Origin: Candidatus Aminicenantota bacterium
GTDB taxonomy: Bacteria; Acidobacteriota; Aminicenantia; Aminicenantales; Aminicenantaceae
Assembly (NCBI GenBank): GCA_030627155.1
Contig: DAOUSP010000103.1
Location: forward strand, 1-5,293
Direction of reading: 5' to 3'
DNA length: 5,293 nucleotides
The notes under the pieces are model-generated. The model made no database searches, was not told the origin of the DNA, and worked only from the letters and a program-made list of their open reading frames with translations. The translations under genes and the position numbers were made by a program. Below, one piece after another: positions 1-5,293 of the stretch (within the stretch, counting starts at the first letter, position 1; each line of letters starts with the position of its first letter).

Positions 1-1
1 T

Positions 2-188
2 AACTGTTCAGCCTGCCTAGATAATTGTCCAACTGGAGCAATTAGCTCTGGATGCTTTCTTCTACATGCGGAACGCTGTATCACTTTTTATAACGAAAGA
101 AAACTTTCCGATTCCAACAGAAGATTTACGCTATTTTTCAGATGTGGTATAGACCACATCTTCTTTTCAAATGGCCTAAAATCCAATG
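2..188 (+). pseudogene. Decayed 3' remnant of a QueG-like (epoxyqueuosine reductase-type) 4Fe-4S protein gene, 5' end outside window
   Basis: Reading from base 2, the translation begins NCSACLDNCPTGAI and continues to AERCITFYNE near base 97. This matches the C-x2-C-x3-C-P iron-sulphur motif and the following Arg-Cys-Ile segment of QueG-type reductases, which act in the last step of queuosine synthesis. Homology then continues in another frame from about base 96 (ENFPIPTEDLRYFSDVV), which needs a one-base change in the A-rich stretch 92-101. That frame stops at 150-152 and again at 177-179. Between the stops it reads TTSSFQMA, where the family normally has Gly-Cys-Asp-x-Cys-Gln-x-x-Cys-Pro, so the second cluster's cysteines are gone. 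One frame change plus two stops plus lost cysteines argues for a real pseudogene and not a single sequencing error. The end is approximate. It could also derive from a related 4Fe-4S double-cluster protein that is not true QueG. Confidence 0.6.
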
Positions 189-205
189 GTTAGATGGATA
201 AAAAT

Positions 206-229
206 TTGTTTCCAAATTTTGGACAACAA
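206..229. repeat. Compact inverted repeat, possible operator
   Basis: The left arm TTGTTTCCAAA (206-216) and the right arm TTTGGACAACAA (218-229) are reverse complements except for one extra base (C224), with a single T at the centre. A near-continuous dyad of 11-12 bp fits a dimeric repressor site better than a transcription terminator, since no T-tract follows directly. It lies about 155 bases before the start of the zincin gene and next to a TAAAAT hexamer (232-237) that could be a weak -10. The function is inferred only. Confidence 0.35.
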
Positions 230-317
230 TGTAAAATCTTAGGGAACTCATTTATGAATGATAATCAATAATTATGAAAAAATCATGATTAAGAATGGAT
301 TATTAATCAATATGAAG

Positions 318-350
318 CCTCATATCTTCTTTTTTAATGTTGATATGGGG
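318..350 (+). promoter_or_regulatory. Leader hairpin just upstream of the zincin ribosome site
   Basis: CCTCATATC (318-326) can pair with GATATGGGG (342-350) to give a 9-bp stem with one G-U pair and a 15-base loop rich in T. It ends 17 bases before the Shine-Dalgarno sequence at 368, so in the mRNA it would sit in the 5' leader. It is not followed by a run of T, which argues against an intrinsic terminator. Chance occurrence in AT-rich DNA is possible. Confidence 0.3.
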
Positions 351-367
351 GATATTGGTTCAAACAA

Positions 368-374
368 AAGGAGG
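368..374 (+). promoter_or_regulatory. Strong Shine-Dalgarno site of the zincin gene
   Basis: AAGGAGG ends 8 bases before the ATG at 383. This near-consensus match at ideal spacing fixes the start of the downstream gene. Confidence 0.85.
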
Positions 375-382
375 AGACCACC

Positions 383-1927
383 ATGAAAAGAAATATCTTC
401 ATGCTTATTTTCCTGATGTTCTATATATTCTGTTTTAGTTCTTCCCTTTCTGCTGATGACGAAGACAGCCTGATTTTCCCAAATCCTGAGAAGAAGATAT
501 GTATCGTGAAGGCGGTGGGAAAAAACGGAGCTCTCTTAATTGGAGAAAAACTTTCAAAAGATAATGCTCTGGTGAGAGCAATCATCAAGCAACTGAACTT
601 CCCTTTCCATCGTTCAATTATAAAGCTCAGCCAATGCACCAGAAATCTGCGCTCCGACACAAAAGGACCCAATATCCTTTTTCTCAGCAAGACAGAAGGA
701 GGCTTTCCCCGCCAGGGACTTATCCTTAAAGCAAATGGAAAAACAACGACTTATCCCAAATTGTACTTTGTGGACCTTGTCCTTGATGAGATGAGAGTAG
801 CTAATGGCCATCTAGACATCTATTCCCATGAGCTCGGGCATGTGATGATGTTGAACATCATGGAGGATGACATTCCTGAGGGCCTCTCGCCAAAGCAACA
901 TGCGAGCATGGGAATCACCGATTACAGCACAGCCTTCTTCGAAGGGTGGGGTATTCATTTCCAGCGCTTGGCCTATGACAATGTCCCTTTTTACCAAAAA
1001 ACATATCTGAACTCTCTCGAATACTCCCGAAGCTTTTTACACACGTGGCACTCAAACATCGACCAGGGCCTCCGTCTGAACGCGGTCTTGGAGAACAGCT
1101 TTATCCATCAGAAGCTCCTCCCTGCTGTGAACACATCCTCCCTTGACCTTGAAACGCTTATCCTTTTAGAACATACAACTCCGGTGTTTGACCCAACGAG
1201 AATAAAAAATGCCCAACAGATGCTTTCTTGTGAAGGAGTTCTTGCTTCTCTTTTTTACAGGATAAACACCAGCAAAGTCCTGCAAAACAATTATCAGGAC
1301 AAATCCTTCTACAACCACTTTTTGTACAAACCGATGCCTGAGGTTGTCAAGCCAGAAGAGATCTTCACCCCTATGGAAAATGTCTACCTTAAAAATTTCT
1401 ACGTCTGCAATAAAATCAGGAGAAAATTGACCCCGGAAAGTACAATCATCATACAATTTGTCAAAGAATGGTGTAACTCTTATCCCGAAGATAAACAGGA
1501 GATCTTAAAGATTTTTGTGATGACTACGATTGGTAAAACCATCACCAATGAGCTCGGTAAAACTTTTGAAACCATGTCCTATCATGGAATGATTGGCGAC
1601 TATCAGAAATTCCGTGAGTTGCTAACACAATTCAGAGACGAAGCCTCTGCTTTGATCAAGGACGTTTTAACGGGAAAGAAGAGCCTCGATGCCAATATTG
1701 GGCCCCAGATCTGGGTGAAGAACAAGGACTTTTTGATCCGAACAGCTCTATGGGATCATAGGAATAAGAAGCCTCTTTCCATCAATCTCAACACAGCTTC
1801 AGAGTTTGACTTGGTCAGTTTTCCAAAGATCAGTCTGGAGCAAGCAAAAGAAATTATCCAAAAACGAGAGGATTTGGGCTATTTCGAATCCATGGAACAG
1901 GCGAAAGCCTGCGGCTTTGAGCACTGA
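383..1927 (+). CDS. Secreted HELGH zinc metallopeptidase-like protein with C-terminal ComEA-type helix-hairpin-helix domain
   Basis: This 514-residue protein starts at an ATG with a strong ribosome site. Residues 1-24 form a signal peptide (Lys-Arg start, hydrophobic core, Leu-Ser-Ala cleavage site), so the mature protein acts outside the cytoplasm. The zinc motif HELGH is at residues 149-153 (bases 827-841). The likely third ligand is Glu187 in AFFEGWGIHF, 33 residues after the second histidine, as in gluzincins whose motif is HExxH plus a downstream Glu-Gly-Trp/Phe helix. Residues 200-460 are mostly helical and not recognised. Residues 468-514 resemble the ComEA helix-hairpin-helix domain (LNTASEFDLVSFPKIS, then a Lys-Arg-Glu-Asp helix and FESMEQAKACGF), but the usual Gly-Ile-Gly hairpin reads Lys-Ile-Ser. 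It is the first of three closely spaced genes. Peptidase activity is inferred from the motif; the substrate is unknown. I cannot name the family. Confidence 0.8.
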   Translation: MKRNIFMLIFLMFYIFCFSSSLSADDEDSLIFPNPEKKICIVKAVGKNGALLIGEKLSKDNALVRAIIKQLNFPFHRSIIKLSQCTRNLRSDTKGPNILFLSKTEGGFPRQGLILKANGKTTTYPKLYFVDLVLDEMRVANGHLDIYSHELGHVMMLNIMEDDIPEGLSPKQHASMGITDYSTAFFEGWGIHFQRLAYDNVPFYQKTYLNSLEYSRSFLHTWHSNIDQGLRLNAVLENSFIHQKLLPAVNTSSLDLETLILLEHTTPVFDPTRIKNAQQMLSCEGVLASLFYRINTSKVLQNNYQDKSFYNHFLYKPMPEVVKPEEIFTPMENVYLKNFYVCNKIRRKLTPESTIIIQFVKEWCNSYPEDKQEILKIFVMTTIGKTITNELGKTFETMSYHGMIGDYQKFRELLTQFRDEASALIKDVLTGKKSLDANIGPQIWVKNKDFLIRTALWDHRNKKPLSINLNTASEFDLVSFPKISLEQAKEIIQKREDLGYFESMEQAKACGFEH

Positions 1928-1952
1928 CAAACACTAAGTGAGAATAACTAAA

Positions 1953-3878
1953 ATGAAAAAAACACTTATGCTGGCGCTAGTTTGGTTTTTTGTTTTTACT
2001 CAGCTCAGTTTTGCTGCTTTAAGCAAGCATATTGTTGACTATCGAATCAAGGCTAAGCTTATTCCTGAGGAAAAAGCAGTCATAGGGGAAGAGATATTAA
2101 CCTGGCTCAACGATTCAGATGAGTTCGTCTCAGAGCTTCAATTCCATCTTTATTTAAATGCATTTAAAAATAACCGTTCGACTTTTATTAAAGAAAGCAA
2201 AGGAGTTCATCAAGCGTTTAAATTAGACAAGGAGAATTGGGGTTACTTGGAGATAAGAAAGATTCAGATTAAAGATGGCCCTGATTTAACTTCGACAATA
2301 GAGTATATCCAGCCTGATGATGGAAATAAAGATGACCAGACTGTCATAAAAGTAAGTTTGCCGGATCCGGTTCCACCTCAAGAAAAGATTACACTTTTTA
2401 TTGAATTTTATTCAAAACTGCCAAAGGTTTTTGCTCGTTCAGGCTTCTATGGTGATTTTTTCATGGTGGGGCAGTGGTTTCCTAAGATTGGAGTTTTCTG
2501 GAATGGAAAATGGAATTGTCATCAGTATCATCTCCATACTAATTTTTTTGCCGACTTTGGCGTTTATGAAGTAGAAATCACTGTTCCTGAAGAGTATGTA
2601 GTGGGCGCAACCGGATTAAGGATTAAAGAGTTAGAGAATGAAGATGGGACAAAGACTTATACCCATTACCAAGAAGATATTCATGATTTTGCCTGGACTG
2701 CTTGCCCTGATTTTGTGGAGTTCAGAGAGAAATATTCTTTAGAAAATCCTCAAGTTAGTACAGAAATGATTCTGCTTCTACACCGCAGTCACTTAAACCA
2801 GAAAGACAGATATTTGAGTTCTTTGAAAAACGGAATCGAATTCTACAGTCAAAATTACGGTGCTTATCCTTATCCCACAATTACTTTAGTTGATCCTGCA
2901 CCCAAAGCATCTGGTGCCGGGGGTATGGAATATCCCACCTTATTTACTTCCATGACTTTCTGGGCAATGCCAAAGGGCCTGCATCTTCCGGAAATGGTTA
3001 CTATTCATGAATTTGGCCACAATTACTGGTATGGAATGATCGGCTCAAACGAGTTTGAAGAAGCCTGGCTCGATGAGGGATTCAACACCTATTCTGAAAT
3101 AAAAGCAATGGAAAAGTACTATGGAGAAGACAGGTCAATGACTGATATGTGGGGATTGAAAATAAGCGATTTCATTCTTCAAAGATTTCAGGTAATCGGC
3201 TCTGGCAAAATGGACCCCATTGTTAAGAATTCCTGGGAGTTTTATAACGGAGGAAGTTATAGCATGAATACTTATTCAAAAGCAGCATTAATGCTTTTAA
3301 CTTTAGAGAACCATCTTGGCGATGGAGTTATGTCAAGAATAATGAGAACCTATTTTGAAAGGTGGAAATTCAAACATCCTACGACCCAGGATTTTGTTGA
3401 AGTGGCAGAAGAGGTTAGCGGCCGGGATCTAGGCTGGTTTTTTGATCAATTTTTATACAGCCCGGATAAATTGGATTATGCTATTGGAGATCTCAAGTCT
3501 ATACTGGTCAAGAAACCTGAAGGAATATTTGAAGAAAGTCAAAATAGAGAAGGAAAAAGCCAGGAAAAAATATACAGGAATGAGGTAGTAGTTGTAAGAA
3601 AAGGGGAATTGATCTTTCCTCAAGAGATTTTAATTGTCTTTGAGAAAGGCGAGGAAATTTGGGAAAAATGGGATGGAAAAGGAAGGTGGAGAAGATTTGT
3701 CTATTTTAAGCCTTACAAAGTTAAGTCAGCTCATGTAGACCCTGAATATAAGGTTGTTCTTGATGTCAACTTTATTAATAATTCCCGTATCCTGAAACCA
3801 AAAAAAATATCAATTTTAAAATATGCCTTAAGTCTTATGTTCAATTTTCAAAGTATTCTCTCTTTTGTTTCATTGTGA
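1953..3878 (+). CDS. Secreted M1-family zinc metallopeptidase (aminopeptidase N-like)
   Basis: This 641-residue M1 peptidase should release N-terminal residues from peptides outside the cytoplasm. I chose the ATG at 1953 over an in-frame GTG at 1938: it opens directly on a classical signal peptide (Met-Lys-Lys, hydrophobic core, Ser-Phe-Ala cleavage after residue 21) and has a weak AAGTGAG site 10 bases upstream. Numbered from this ATG, residues 22 to about 250 are the beta-rich N-terminal domain. The substrate-binding loop is GGMEY at 323-327, where classical aminopeptidases have GAMEN. The zinc site is HEFGH at 352-356 with Glu375 in WLDEGF exactly 18 residues later. Tyr441 in NTYSKAALML fits the catalytic tyrosine. 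Residues of about 510-610 look like a beta domain. The last 23 residues are hydrophobic and may touch the membrane. The gap to the preceding gene is 25 bases and to the next 15, suggesting one operon. The family call is firm; exact specificity is not. Confidence 0.93.
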   Translation: MKKTLMLALVWFFVFTQLSFAALSKHIVDYRIKAKLIPEEKAVIGEEILTWLNDSDEFVSELQFHLYLNAFKNNRSTFIKESKGVHQAFKLDKENWGYLEIRKIQIKDGPDLTSTIEYIQPDDGNKDDQTVIKVSLPDPVPPQEKITLFIEFYSKLPKVFARSGFYGDFFMVGQWFPKIGVFWNGKWNCHQYHLHTNFFADFGVYEVEITVPEEYVVGATGLRIKELENEDGTKTYTHYQEDIHDFAWTACPDFVEFREKYSLENPQVSTEMILLLHRSHLNQKDRYLSSLKNGIEFYSQNYGAYPYPTITLVDPAPKASGAGGMEYPTLFTSMTFWAMPKGLHLPEMVTIHEFGHNYWYGMIGSNEFEEAWLDEGFNTYSEIKAMEKYYGEDRSMTDMWGLKISDFILQRFQVIGSGKMDPIVKNSWEFYNGGSYSMNTYSKAALMLLTLENHLGDGVMSRIMRTYFERWKFKHPTTQDFVEVAEEVSGRDLGWFFDQFLYSPDKLDYAIGDLKSILVKKPEGIFEESQNREGKSQEKIYRNEVVVVRKGELIFPQEILIVFEKGEEIWEKWDGKGRWRRFVYFKPYKVKSAHVDPEYKVVLDVNFINNSRILKPKKISILKYALSLMFNFQSILSFVSL

Positions 3879-3882
3879 CTAT

Positions 3883-3888
3883 AGGAGG
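3883..3888 (+). promoter_or_regulatory. Shine-Dalgarno site supporting a GTG start
   Basis: AGGAGG lies 5 bases before the GTG at 3894, within the 15-base gap after the M1 peptidase stop. It supports the GTG as a real start, since there is no nearby in-frame ATG before the first membrane helix. Confidence 0.75.
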
Positions 3889-3893
3889 AAGAC

Positions 3894-4778
3894 GTGAAAG
3901 TATTAAAAAGCTATAGTAAAGGAATTAGGGAGGCAACTCTACGGCCAAAGATGATATTCATTCTATGGCTCATAAATTTTATATTTGGCTCTGTCATCTA
4001 TTTTCTTTTTTCTGGATTATTAGCGGATGTTTTAGGGAAAAGCAAAATAGCGGAAGGCCTGTTGAAAAAATTTGACTTTAATGTTTTGTTTGAATTGTTG
4101 GCACATAATGGAAGTACCATTCAAACGATTTTTTCTGTTGCCCTAATTTTAATTTTCTTGTACTTTCTGGTCTCAATTTTCCTATACGGCGGAATTCTCT
4201 TTAGCCTGGCTCATTCTCACAAATCTGGTGATGTCGAAAGTAAAAAGCCAAGATTTGCACAGGTCTTTTTTCAAGGGGCTGGAAAATTCTTCGGGAGGTT
4301 TTTCCGGCTTTCCATTTATTCCCTTATTCTTTGGATTGTTTTTATTGTTATCAATATCTTGCTGAACCTTGTTGGCAACGTTTTAACTGCTAGCGGTGCA
4401 AATGAACAGGTTGCTTTTTATCTTATCTGGATAAGAATAGCGATAGGTCTCTTTCTTGTGTTTTTGATAAAAATGATTTTGGATTACACACGGATTAAAA
4501 TTGTCACTGAAGATTCCCGCCTTGTTTTCCTTTCATTCTTGAAGATAATAAGATTTGTTTTTCAGAAATTCGGCAAAACTCTAGCATTATACTATTTACT
4601 GGTAGTTACAGGAGTAATCCTCTTCGGGATCTTTTGGGCCTTAAATTCAATGATTCCTTCCCATACTTTATTTAACATTTTAATTGTTTTTATCATAGGT
4701 CAGCTTTTCATTGCCAGCAGGGGCTGGATAAAGGTTGCTTTTCAGGCAGCTCAATTAAAATACTATTCTTCTGAATAA
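3894..4778 (+). CDS. Multi-spanning integral membrane protein of unknown function (about six helices)
   Basis: This 294-residue protein starts at GTG, backed by AGGAGG 5 bases upstream. Hydrophobic segments lie at about residues 20-42, 79-106, 139-161, 173-197, 228-250 and 256-275, so six membrane helices are likely. Conserved-looking features are the Tyr-Gly-Gly-Ile-Leu at 98-102, a basic-aromatic stretch (FFQGAGKFFGRFFRLS) at about 125-140 before helix three, and DYTRIKIV with following acidic residues at 197-204. No transporter, enzyme or protease motif was recognised. The pattern recalls uncharacterised six-helix proteins found in many bacteria, but I cannot name a domain. It follows the M1 peptidase by 15 bases and almost certainly shares its transcript, so a membrane partner or anchor for the secreted peptidase is possible but unproven. 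Confidence 0.85.
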   Translation: MKVLKSYSKGIREATLRPKMIFILWLINFIFGSVIYFLFSGLLADVLGKSKIAEGLLKKFDFNVLFELLAHNGSTIQTIFSVALILIFLYFLVSIFLYGGILFSLAHSHKSGDVESKKPRFAQVFFQGAGKFFGRFFRLSIYSLILWIVFIVINILLNLVGNVLTASGANEQVAFYLIWIRIAIGLFLVFLIKMILDYTRIKIVTEDSRLVFLSFLKIIRFVFQKFGKTLALYYLLVVTGVILFGIFWALNSMIPSHTLFNILIVFIIGQLFIASRGWIKVAFQAAQLKYYSSE

Positions 4779-4917
4779 AAATTGGAGAATTGGATGGATT
4801 CTTCTCATTCCGTTCCGGCTTTTGGGCATTACAGTGGAGGAATGGCTATATGGAATTAAATCTACAGGCTTTATATTGAGTGACACTATCACCTATGATA
4901 TTATTGCAAGATATTAA
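4759..4917 (+). other. Start-less open frame of 52 codons, possible gene remnant or cryptic small ORF
   Basis: This frame runs from after a stop at 4756-4758 to a TAA at 4915-4917. It first overlaps the end of the membrane protein gene out of frame, then crosses the intergenic gap. From base 4783 it reads like protein: WRIGWILLIPFRLLGI, a short hydrophobic-basic stretch, then VEEWLYGIKSTGF and a mixed tail ending Ile-Ala-Arg-Tyr. There is no in-frame ATG. The only likely starts are TTG at 4822 and GTG at 4834, neither with a good ribosome site. It could be the tail of a decayed gene or an alternative C-terminus lost by frameshift. It may also be chance, and it overlaps the promoter candidate at 4876-4904. 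Confidence 0.2.
4876..4904 (+). promoter_or_regulatory. Sigma70-type promoter candidate with extended -10 for the downstream gene
   Basis: TTGAGT (4876-4881) matches 4 of 6 bases of the -35 consensus. After a 17-base spacer, TATTAT (4899-4904) matches 5 of 6 bases of the -10 and is preceded by TGA, giving the extended -10 form TGnTATTAT. The start of transcription would be near 4911, about 80 bases before the ATG at 4991. This suggests the last gene can be expressed apart from the three genes before it. Confidence 0.4.
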
Positions 4918-4926
4918 TAAAATATC
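4910..4926 (+). repeat. Short AT-rich inverted repeat at the predicted transcript start
   Basis: GATATT (4910-4915) and AATATC (4921-4926) form a 6-bp stem around AATAA. An upstream copy TGATATT (4896-4902) could pair instead with AATATCA (4921-4927). The elements are short and AT-rich, so this is weak evidence, but they lie right over the predicted -10 and transcription start. Confidence 0.2.
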
Positions 4927-4933
4927 AATTTTA

Positions 4934-4953
4934 GAATTGGTCAAAATCAATTC
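4934..4953 (+). promoter_or_regulatory. 8-bp hairpin in the leader of the last gene
   Basis: GAATTGGT (4934-4941) pairs with ATCAATTC (4946-4953), closing a CAAA tetraloop with one G-U pair. The sequence after it is GAGGGTTTTGTT, which has only a broken T-run beginning five bases beyond the stem, so it would be at best a weak terminator of the preceding operon. As a leader element it ends 37 bases before the ATG at 4991. Confidence 0.3.
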
Positions 4954-4990
4954 GAGGGTTTTGTTAAGGGATACTTAAAAGAGACTTAAA

Positions 4991-5293
4991 ATGAATATTG
5001 AAAACAAAAGGATACAGTTTCTTTTTGTAGGATTATGTTTATTTCTTAATCTAACAGGAATTGAGTTTTACAAAATATCAACAGAAAATCCAAGGGCCAA
5101 ACAACGTGTAAACGAGGGCCACTTAGAGCTTGAGTATTATGTAAAAATTCCTAAAGAACAAGGTGAAAGATTCTATATCAGAGCAAGAATATCAAATATC
5201 CCGTCTGATCAATTGCTGCTACGAATGACTCAAAATTATGGCAAGGTTGAAAAACTGGAAGAGCTCATTCCAGATATTTGCATCTCATCTAAA
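4991..5293 (+). CDS. Partial secreted or membrane-anchored protein, N-terminus similar to M61 (glycyl aminopeptidase-like) peptidases
   Basis: An open frame of 101 codons starts at ATG 4991 and runs without a stop to the last base, so the gene continues beyond the window. A weak AAAAGAG site lies 7 bases before the ATG. Residues of about 8-24 are hydrophobic after a basic start and should be a signal peptide or membrane anchor; I see no clear cleavage site or lipobox. From residue 45 the sequence LELEYYVKIP, then GERFYIRARISNIPSDQLLLRM and a following Tyr-Gly, fits the beta-rich N-terminal domain of M61 peptidases, where a Tyr-x-Val strand and an amphipathic pair of strands lead to a Met-Pro-x-Trp-x-Pro-Gly-x-Tyr turn. 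That turn is not conserved here and the HExxH site would lie outside the window, so the family call is tentative. It probably has its own promoter. Confidence 0.6.
   Translation, partial: MNIENKRIQFLFVGLCLFLNLTGIEFYKISTENPRAKQRVNEGHLELEYYVKIPKEQGERFYIRARISNIPSDQLLLRMTQNYGKVEKLEELIPDICISSK

Larger units (their letters stand above)
189..382. other. AT-rich non-coding leader upstream of the zincin gene
   Basis: No convincing coding potential remains here after the decayed reductase fragment. The stretch is strongly AT-rich. It holds the inverted repeat at 206-229, a perfect 10-bp palindrome AATCATGATT at 281-290, a 9-base direct repeat TAATCAATA at 262-270 and 304-312, a hairpin at 318-350 and the ribosome site at 368-374. 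I looked for a sigma70 promoter and found only weak parts (a TAAAAT at 232-237 without a well-placed -35), so I do not annotate one, although the promoter of the following operon most likely lies here. Confidence 0.5.

Noticed and set aside
219..237. Promoter from TTGGAC (219-224) and TAAAAT (232-237)
   Set aside because: The spacing between the two hexamers is only 7 bases and no other hexamer pairs properly with either.
262..312. Direct repeat TAATCAATA (262-270, 304-312) as part of a repeat array or phage attachment site
   Set aside because: Only two 9-base copies occur in very AT-rich DNA, with irregular flanks and no integrase or tRNA nearby.
421..1456. Four minus-strand open frames of 61-96 codons (421-690, 614-811, 812-997, 1166-1456)
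   Set aside because: They lie wholly inside the zincin gene, overlap or abut each other, and show no domain or ribosome site. They are shadows of the + strand gene.
1938..1952. GTG at 1938 as the start of the M1 peptidase
   Set aside because: It has no ribosome site and would add five residues in front of a normal Met-Lys-Lys signal peptide start at 1953.
4784..4810. Possible intrinsic terminator (GGAGAAT ... ATTCTTCTC) after the membrane protein gene
   Set aside because: The stem needs a bulge and no T-tract follows, so it does not meet the usual terminator pattern.
4794..4859. 21-codon ATG frame (4794-4859) in the gap after the membrane protein gene
   Set aside because: It is short and of unremarkable composition. 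It merely continues the membrane gene frame after its stop and competes with a more protein-like frame.

Overview
The window is bacterial DNA of fairly low GC (about 40% by eye). Coding is dense and entirely on the + strand, with purine-rich Shine-Dalgarno sites (AAGGAGG, AGGAGG). Two proteins have clear N-terminal signal peptides, so the main theme is the cell envelope and secreted proteolysis. The gene style is reminiscent of uncultured Acidobacteriota/Aminicenantes-type genomes, but this is an impression only. No rRNA, tRNA, CRISPR array or insertion sequence was seen.

Layout. Bases 2 to about 188 hold the decayed 3' end of an iron-sulphur reductase gene of the epoxyqueuosine reductase (QueG) type. 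It has one intact cluster motif, then a frame change and in-frame stops where the second cluster should be. An AT-rich non-coding stretch follows to 382, with a compact inverted repeat (206-229) and a hairpin close to the next ribosome site (318-350). Three tightly spaced genes, probably one transcript, then occupy 383-4778: a secreted HELGH zincin with a C-terminal ComEA-like helix-hairpin-helix domain (383-1927), a secreted M1-family metallopeptidase with the full HExxH-x18-E signature (1953-3878), and a six-helix integral membrane protein of unknown role (3894-4778). The gaps are 25 and 15 bases.

The 212-base gap 4779-4990 contains a start-less open frame with protein-like composition, a good extended -10 promoter candidate and an 8-bp hairpin. 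A fourth gene starts at 4991 and runs off the window end. Its N-terminus resembles the N-terminal domain of M61 (glycyl aminopeptidase-like) peptidases, though the catalytic part lies outside the window.

If the last assignment holds, the locus carries three different zinc metallopeptidase types in a row plus a membrane protein. A plausible reading is a peptide-degrading or envelope-processing cluster. The most unusual item is the zincin fused to a DNA-binding-type HhH domain at 383-1927, which I cannot place in a named peptidase family.
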